Shown: one piece after another, positions 60,175-64,000 of the stretch
How the letters are laid out: every line of letters begins with the position of its first letter
Position numbering within the stretch: position 1 is the first letter of the stretch
Origin: Paenibacillus tundrae
GTDB taxonomy: Bacteria > Bacillota > Bacilli > Paenibacillales > Paenibacillaceae
NCBI RefSeq assembly: GCF_036884255.1
Contig: NZ_CP145605.1
Location: 4,898,001-4,962,000, forward strand
DNA length: 64,000 nt
Reading direction: 5' to 3'
Made by a program: the position numbers and the translations under genes
Notes under the pieces: generated by a model
The model's input: only the letters and a program-made list of their open reading frames with translations
Told to the model about the DNA's origin: nothing
Databases searched by the model: none

Positions 60175-60231
60175 AATGGGCTGTCCCATAAGTCATAAAT
60201 ATGACGGGGATAGCCCATTTAGTGTTTTTTT
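60175..60231 (+). terminator. terminator of the CWC gene
   Basis: AAATGGGCTGTCCC (60175-60188) pairs with GGGGATAGCCCATTT (60206-60220) apart from one G-T, followed by GTGTTTTTTT. Confidence 0.85.
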
Positions 60232-60284
60232 GATGTAATGCATCTGACACACGCTATTCGCTCTCAGTTTCCGGGATCTGAAAT

Positions 60285-60379
60285 CTAACGAATCATAGAG
60301 GCACTATTTCGTAAATTCAGTTGAATTTTGAGGTTTTGAAAACGCTCTATGACGGAATAGCGACACTCAGGTTCGTTAA
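60285..60379. mobile_element. 95-bp inverted-repeat element
   Basis: The left end begins CTAACGAATC and the right end is the inverse of TTAACGAACC; the similarity continues for about 28 bases (ending CTATTTCGT and CTATTCCGT). There is no gene inside. A further copy of the end, GGTTCGTTAG, occurs at 60420-60429. The 480-bp region 60200-60680 otherwise holds no gene, only a 13-bp direct repeat (60159-60171 and 60450-60462). Confidence 0.55.
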
Positions 60380-60682
60380 ATCCTGCATACGTTGATAATC
60401 CGCCTATTAAGATGCCGTAGGTTCGTTAGCGTTTGGAGCGAAGATGAATTCCTCTTGGTAGCCGAGCAGCGCAAAGGATTGTAACATCACTCTGCGCTGT
60501 TTATTTCTATGCCCTATGTTAACCACGTTGAGCAAGATGTCTAACGATTTTATTTTTATCTCATTTGTAGCTTCCAACGTTGCAGTGACTTCGTAACAGA
60601 TCCATGGTGTTCGCTACCTACACTGAAGGATGCTTAAGACAAGAAGACTGTCCAAAATCTATTTGTTCATTTAAGTTTATCG

Positions 60683-61120
60683 TTAATTAACAGCAGTAAA
60701 GATTGTCCGTGTTGAATATGAAGTATGATAAGGCAGGTCTTGGATCTCAACCTTCACTCTCATATTGTGATCTGCTGCGTATAACACCTCAGTGGACAAT
60801 TGTGAGTTGACGCTTAATGCTGTTGCGAGTGACGCTGCCGACACATATCCCCCTAATACAGGTGAAATTTTGGTCGCAATGATCGGTGCAATCGTTTCTG
60901 CCAGAATGGCTGTGTTACTGGATAAAGCTCGCATGTTCGCTGCTAAATCTTTTACTGTGCTTTTGTCCATGGTGTAGGTTGCAATCGTTGAATACTGAGG
61001 TTGGGGAACTGTGCCAATGTAGTCACTTGCAGAAGCTTGATTCAGAGTGACAGGAACCAGCGGGTACACAGCCGCCGTAACCATCGAAGCTAGCAACACT
61101 TTTTGAATGATATTTTTCAT
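60683..61120 (-). CDS. small exported protein, unknown
   Basis: This 145-aa protein has a clear signal peptide (KNIIQKVLLASMVTAAVYPL, cleavage near NQASAS) and a mature part of about 110 residues with a helix rich in Ala, Ser and Thr (STVKDLAANMRALSSNTAIL) and a small hydrophobic stretch (VLGGYVSAASLATALS). It has no cysteine. GGAGGTG lies nine bases before the ATG at 61120. The family is not recognised; no processing or transport genes are near, so there is no reason to call it a bacteriocin. Confidence 0.6.
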   Translation of the reverse strand: MKNIIQKVLLASMVTAAVYPLVPVTLNQASASDYIGTVPQPQYSTIATYTMDKSTVKDLAANMRALSSNTAILAETIAPIIATKISPVLGGYVSAASLATALSVNSQLSTEVLYAADHNMRVKVEIQDLPYHTSYSTRTIFTAVN

Positions 61121-61434
61121 AGACTTGTACACCTCCACATGTTGTTAAATTCTAAATTCAAGAATGCTGTCGTTCCTTGCTTATATGTCATTATAGACGC
61201 TTCAATACGAGAAACAACTGTAATCCGTGAATTCAGGATGATAGCCCCAAATGAGATAACGTCATTCAATTGCTGTACGTTCATCCATCAACTTCCATGT
61301 CCCATAGGCAATCATGGGCATCTTTTCTGCCTTTGAAACTATAGTTATCCTTACCAAAAATAGGGACTTAGTACCTATCCATTTATCAGGAAATAATATC
61401 CTTTCTATGCTTATTCAGCACGGCAAACCACAAC

Positions 61435-61498
61435 AAAAAGCACCCTCGTGATTCAAAGCTTCCCCAAAAGGCGATTACTTTGTTCCACAAAAGGTGCT
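61435..61498 (-). terminator. possible branched terminator of gcvH
   Basis: On the minus strand AGCACC (61493-61498) pairs with GGTGCT (61439-61444) at the base of a long, partly paired loop, followed by five T. The remainder of the 415-bp gap 61121-61535 shows no gene. Confidence 0.45.
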
Positions 61499-61535
61499 CA
61501 TATTTATTATAGGTCTGTTCAATTACATTCGAAGT

Positions 61536-61928
61536 TTAATCCTCGGTATGTTTGCGATAAGCGTCCGCGTTCATGAGCTTAGATAAGGCTGCACTCAAAT
61601 CCCCATTTACCCGGATCTCAATCATCCAACCTTCTTCATAAGGAGAGCTATTTACAAGCTCTGGTGCATCTTGTAATGCATCATTGATCGCAATAATGGA
61701 GCCGCTAACCGGTGAGAACAAATCAGACACCGTTTTGACAGATTCAATCGTACCAATGCTCTCTTCGGCTTGTACACTGGATTCAAGATCAGGCAATTCA
61801 ACAAACACAATGTCACCCAGCTGATGCTGCGCGAACTCGGTAATACCAATACGTACGGTATCCTCCCCTACGGTCTGCACCCATTCGTGCTCTTCACTGT
61901 ACAGGAAATCACTTTTCAATTCGCTCAT
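61536..61928 (-). CDS. gcvH: glycine cleavage system H protein
   Basis: This 130-aa lipoyl carrier protein shuttles the methylamine intermediate between the P, T and L proteins. The lipoylated Lys65 is in GTIESVKTVSDL, and YSEEHEWVQT, ELPDLES and NSSPYEEGWMIEI are typical. It lies divergent from and apart from the gcvT-gcvPA operon and shows no riboswitch of its own. GCGGATATCG lies before the ATG. Confidence 0.95.
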   Translation of the reverse strand: MSELKSDFLYSEEHEWVQTVGEDTVRIGITEFAQHQLGDIVFVELPDLESSVQAEESIGTIESVKTVSDLFSPVSGSIIAINDALQDAPELVNSSPYEEGWMIEIRVNGDLSAALSKLMNADAYRKHTED

Positions 61929-62198
61929 CGATATCCGCCTCGCTTTTCATTAATGAGTGCATGCGTTCTTCAGCCATTCCTTTTTCCCAGAACATAGCGT
62001 ATGATATTTTCGATTCAAATGTCAAGATATCTCACAATTTATTTGTATTCCACTACTAAAAAACAAGCTCATCAAAATACGAACTTACATATACTAGTTA
62101 TTATTGGAATAGTAAGCGCAGTCTTTTAATTTATCCGAACATTAATTTATATTTAATCATTAATATTCGTATTTATTTAAAAACCGATGACATTGTTC

Positions 62199-62227
62199 TT
62201 GACATTACTATGCAATTCGCGTATTAA
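62199..62227 (+). promoter_or_regulatory. promoter of the gcv operon
   Basis: TTGACA (62199-62204), a 17-nt spacer and TATTAA (62222-62227) place the start near 62235, just ahead of the riboswitch. Confidence 0.7.
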
Positions 62228-62276
62228 TGGAAGGAGTAAAACTGTTTTCGTTGTGTGCAATATCGCGGATGAATGT

Positions 62277-62495
62277 AAAGGGAGAGATTACCCAAACACC
62301 CGAATCTGGATGTTCATGCGGTAACGCCGAAGGAGTAAACCACCCGACAAGCGGGCGGTGAATCTCTCAGGCAAAAGGACTTTTACGGGACGCAACTCTG
62401 GAGAGCATCTACCCGCCCGGTAGGGCGTTACGATCACCCAAGGGGAAACCTGCTGCATTGGCGGCGGGGTAACTCTCAGGTACCAAGGACAGAGC
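62277..62495 (+). promoter_or_regulatory. tandem glycine riboswitch
   Basis: Two glycine aptamers lie in tandem. The first (about 62281-62385) has P1 GGAGAGATT with AATCTCTC, the conserved GCCGAAGGAG and CTCAGGCAAAAGGAC. The second (about 62395-62493) has GGAGAG, CCCAAGGGGAAACC and CTCTCAGGTACCAAGGAC. This is the standard arrangement ahead of gcvT, which turns the operon on when glycine is high. Confidence 0.96.
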
Positions 62496-62552
62496 CTAAG
62501 AATACAGCGTGCTTCTGGCATGCCGGTTCTTTGGCCTGTCCTTTTCCTTTTT
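62487..62552 (+). terminator. terminator of the glycine riboswitch
   Basis: GGACAG..GCC at 62487-62496 pairs with GGC..CTGTCC ending at 62541, with further pairing inside, followed by TTTTCCTTTTT. It overlaps the 3' end of aptamer 2 and so is the expression platform. Confidence 0.88.
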
Positions 62553-62738
62553 CCCAAAAAAAGATGACATCAGGAACCAGACCGTGCGGCATAACGCATC
62601 TCAGAAGTACGGCTTTAAGTAAGACTAATATTCATTAATCAACATACTTATACCATTTTTAATAACGATCATGTTCTTTCAATGATAATCCATATGCAAC
62701 ACATTCAGCCGCTTGACGGCTAATGAAGAGGTGATTCG

Positions 62739-63875
62739 ATGTCTGATTTACTTAGAACTCCACTCTTTCCACTCTATCAGCAGTATGAAGGTGTACGTTG
62801 CATTGACTTTGGCGGCTGGGAGCTGCCTGTACAATTTAGTGGCATCCAGAAGGAACACGAGGCTGTTCGTGAACGCGCTGGACTGTTTGATGTATCCCAT
62901 ATGGGCGAATTCACCGTTCAGGGTGAGCAAGCGGAGGCTTTTTTACAGCAAATGACCACGAATGACGTAACTGCACTTGTTCCCGGTCAGGCACAGTATA
63001 CGTTGATGTGTTATCCCGATGGCGGTGTGGTGGATGACCTGCTCGTGTATAAGCTAGAGGAACAGCATTATATGTTAGTGGTTAATGCCTCCAACATCGA
63101 TAAGGATTGGGCATGGTTGGTAGAACATCTTGCTCCTGGGGTAACCATGACAAATGACTCTGAGCAGACTGCCCTTCTAGCACTGCAAGGTCCATTGTCT
63201 GTTGATATTCTCACAAAAGTTACGGACATCAATGTAGCTACTATTGAGCCGTTTCGTTTTGTACAGAATGCGGAAGTCTGCGGTGTAAAATTGCTGTTAT
63301 CCCGCACCGGATATACCGGCGAAGATGGCTTTGAACTATATGTTCCAGCAGATCAAGCAGCTACGGTATGGAACGGATTGATGCATGCTGGGGAGGATCA
63401 CGGATTAGTTCCGGCTGGGCTTGGTGCACGGGACACCCTACGCTTTGAAGCAAAATTACCTTTGTACGGACAGGAATTATCACCTACGATCTCCCCGCTG
63501 GAAGCTGGGGTTGGTATGTTTGTGAAGCTGAATTCTGGGCCTTTTATCGGACACGACGTATTATCCCAGCAGAAAAATGATGGGCCTGCTCGTAAATTAG
63601 TCGGTATCGAAGTGCTGGAGCGTGGAATTCCACGTCCCCATTACCCTCTTTACGCGGATGGTGTTCAGATTGGCGAAGTAACGACAGGCACACAATCCCC
63701 TACGCTGAAACGGAATCTTGGGTTAGCCCTCATTGACAGCAAATATGCTGCGCTAGGTACGCCACTGGAGATTGAGATTCGTGGCAAAAAACTAAAAGCC
63801 GAGGTCGTAAAGACCCCTTTTCATAAACGGACACGCACGCCTAAGACACCTACTCAAGGAGCTGATCAAGCATGA
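62739..63875 (+). CDS. gcvT: aminomethyltransferase, glycine cleavage T protein
   Basis: This 378-aa enzyme moves the methylene group from the H-protein aminomethyl-lipoate to tetrahydrofolate and releases ammonia. It shows YQQYEGVRCIDFGGWELPVQ in the N-terminal part, AGLFDVSHMGEF, the TGYTGEDGFELY folate-site motif, LGARDTLRFEA and GVGMFVKL. GAGGTGA precedes the ATG. The stop overlaps the gcvPA start by four bases. Confidence 0.96.
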   Translation: MSDLLRTPLFPLYQQYEGVRCIDFGGWELPVQFSGIQKEHEAVRERAGLFDVSHMGEFTVQGEQAEAFLQQMTTNDVTALVPGQAQYTLMCYPDGGVVDDLLVYKLEEQHYMLVVNASNIDKDWAWLVEHLAPGVTMTNDSEQTALLALQGPLSVDILTKVTDINVATIEPFRFVQNAEVCGVKLLLSRTGYTGEDGFELYVPADQAATVWNGLMHAGEDHGLVPAGLGARDTLRFEAKLPLYGQELSPTISPLEAGVGMFVKLNSGPFIGHDVLSQQKNDGPARKLVGIEVLERGIPRPHYPLYADGVQIGEVTTGTQSPTLKRNLGLALIDSKYAALGTPLEIEIRGKKLKAEVVKTPFHKRTRTPKTPTQGADQA

Positions 63876-64000
63876 CCAAGCACCGTTACATTCCTATGAC
63901 CGAGCAGGATCAGAGCGCTATGCTGGCAACAGTTGGTGTAGACACGATTGAAGATCTCTTCCGAGATATCCCGCAGGAGATTCGTTATCAGGGCGAGCTT
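63872..64000 (+). CDS. gcvPA: glycine dehydrogenase (decarboxylating) subunit 1, 5' part
   Basis: The frame begins MTKHRYIPMTEQDQSAML with AAGGAG upstream and runs off the right edge; about 43 residues are seen. The pattern DTIEDLFRDIPQEIRYQGEL is typical of the GcvPA half of the split P protein. It is coupled to gcvT by an ATGA overlap. The gcvPB half should lie just beyond. Confidence 0.93.
   Translation, partial: MTKHRYIPMTEQDQSAMLATVGVDTIEDLFRDIPQEIRYQGEL

Noticed and set aside
60683..61120. Bacteriocin precursor
   Set aside because: It has an ordinary Sec signal peptide, no double-glycine leader, no cysteines, and no modification, immunity or transport genes nearby.

Overview
The window looks like chromosomal DNA of a Paenibacillus or a close relative (Bacillota, Paenibacillaceae). 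I infer this from moderate GC, strong GGAGG-type ribosome binding sites, many TTG and GTG starts, LplA/LplB/LplC-type sugar transport with YesM/YesN-like and AraC-type regulators, two intracellular type I pullulanases, a tandem glycine riboswitch ahead of gcvT, a yybP-ykoY riboswitch ahead of a TerC protein, and CcpA cre-like boxes. No rRNA, tRNA, CRISPR array, phage or complete insertion sequence is visible.

Layout. 1-4.1 kb: small hypothetical, membrane and GNAT acetyltransferase genes. 4.4-8.9 kb: an amidohydrolase, two alkylation repair genes (ogt and an AlkD-like glycosylase) and mgtE. 9-17.3 kb: a monosaccharide ABC transporter (binding protein, double ATPase, permease) behind a three-gene sensor unit (membrane-anchored sugar-binding protein, histidine kinase, response regulator). 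17.5-29.3 kb: a LysE exporter with its AraC regulator, a secreted NTR/TIMP-like protein, a 6-phospho-beta-glucosidase divergent from a WYL regulator, a methyltransferase, a SUKH-like protein, fabV and an Mrr-like nuclease. 29.3-41.6 kb: a 168-bp inverted-repeat element, a secreted propeller protein, msrA, glsB, an AAA ATPase overlapping rtcB, terC with its Mn riboswitch, a glycosyltransferase, a HIRAN-like protein, another WYL regulator and ctc/rplY. 42.5-47.8 kb: tandem pullulanases. 48-57.1 kb: an LplBCA-type transporter with two paralogous binding proteins flanking a GH105 hydrolase, and an AraC-type transmembrane regulator. 57.2-60.2 kb: a MutS2-like gene behind a long leader, then a small zinc-ribbon gene. 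60.2-64 kb: repeats, a small exported protein, gcvH, and the riboswitch-controlled gcvT-gcvPA operon, cut off by the window end.

Most interesting regions. (1) A MutS2 paralogue at 57681-59783 lacks the Smr nuclease domain. It is preceded by a good promoter, a 7-codon leader peptide whose last codons form one arm of a 12-bp long-range stem, and two intrinsic terminators. This is the layout of ribosome-stalling attenuation as used by antibiotic-resistance genes, so the gene may be an inducible ribosome-rescue or resistance factor. (2) An rtcB-AAA ATPase operon has its own promoter, a roughly 300-nt leader holding two short ORFs, and a terminator hairpin just ahead of rtcB. (3) The Mn riboswitch of terC is followed by two tandem terminators whose inner arms can pair with each other. 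(4) Three different short inverted-repeat elements, probably non-autonomous mobile repeats, lie at 29.3, 49.7 and 60.3 kb.

All functional statements rest on reading motifs by eye. No database search or RNA folding program was run.
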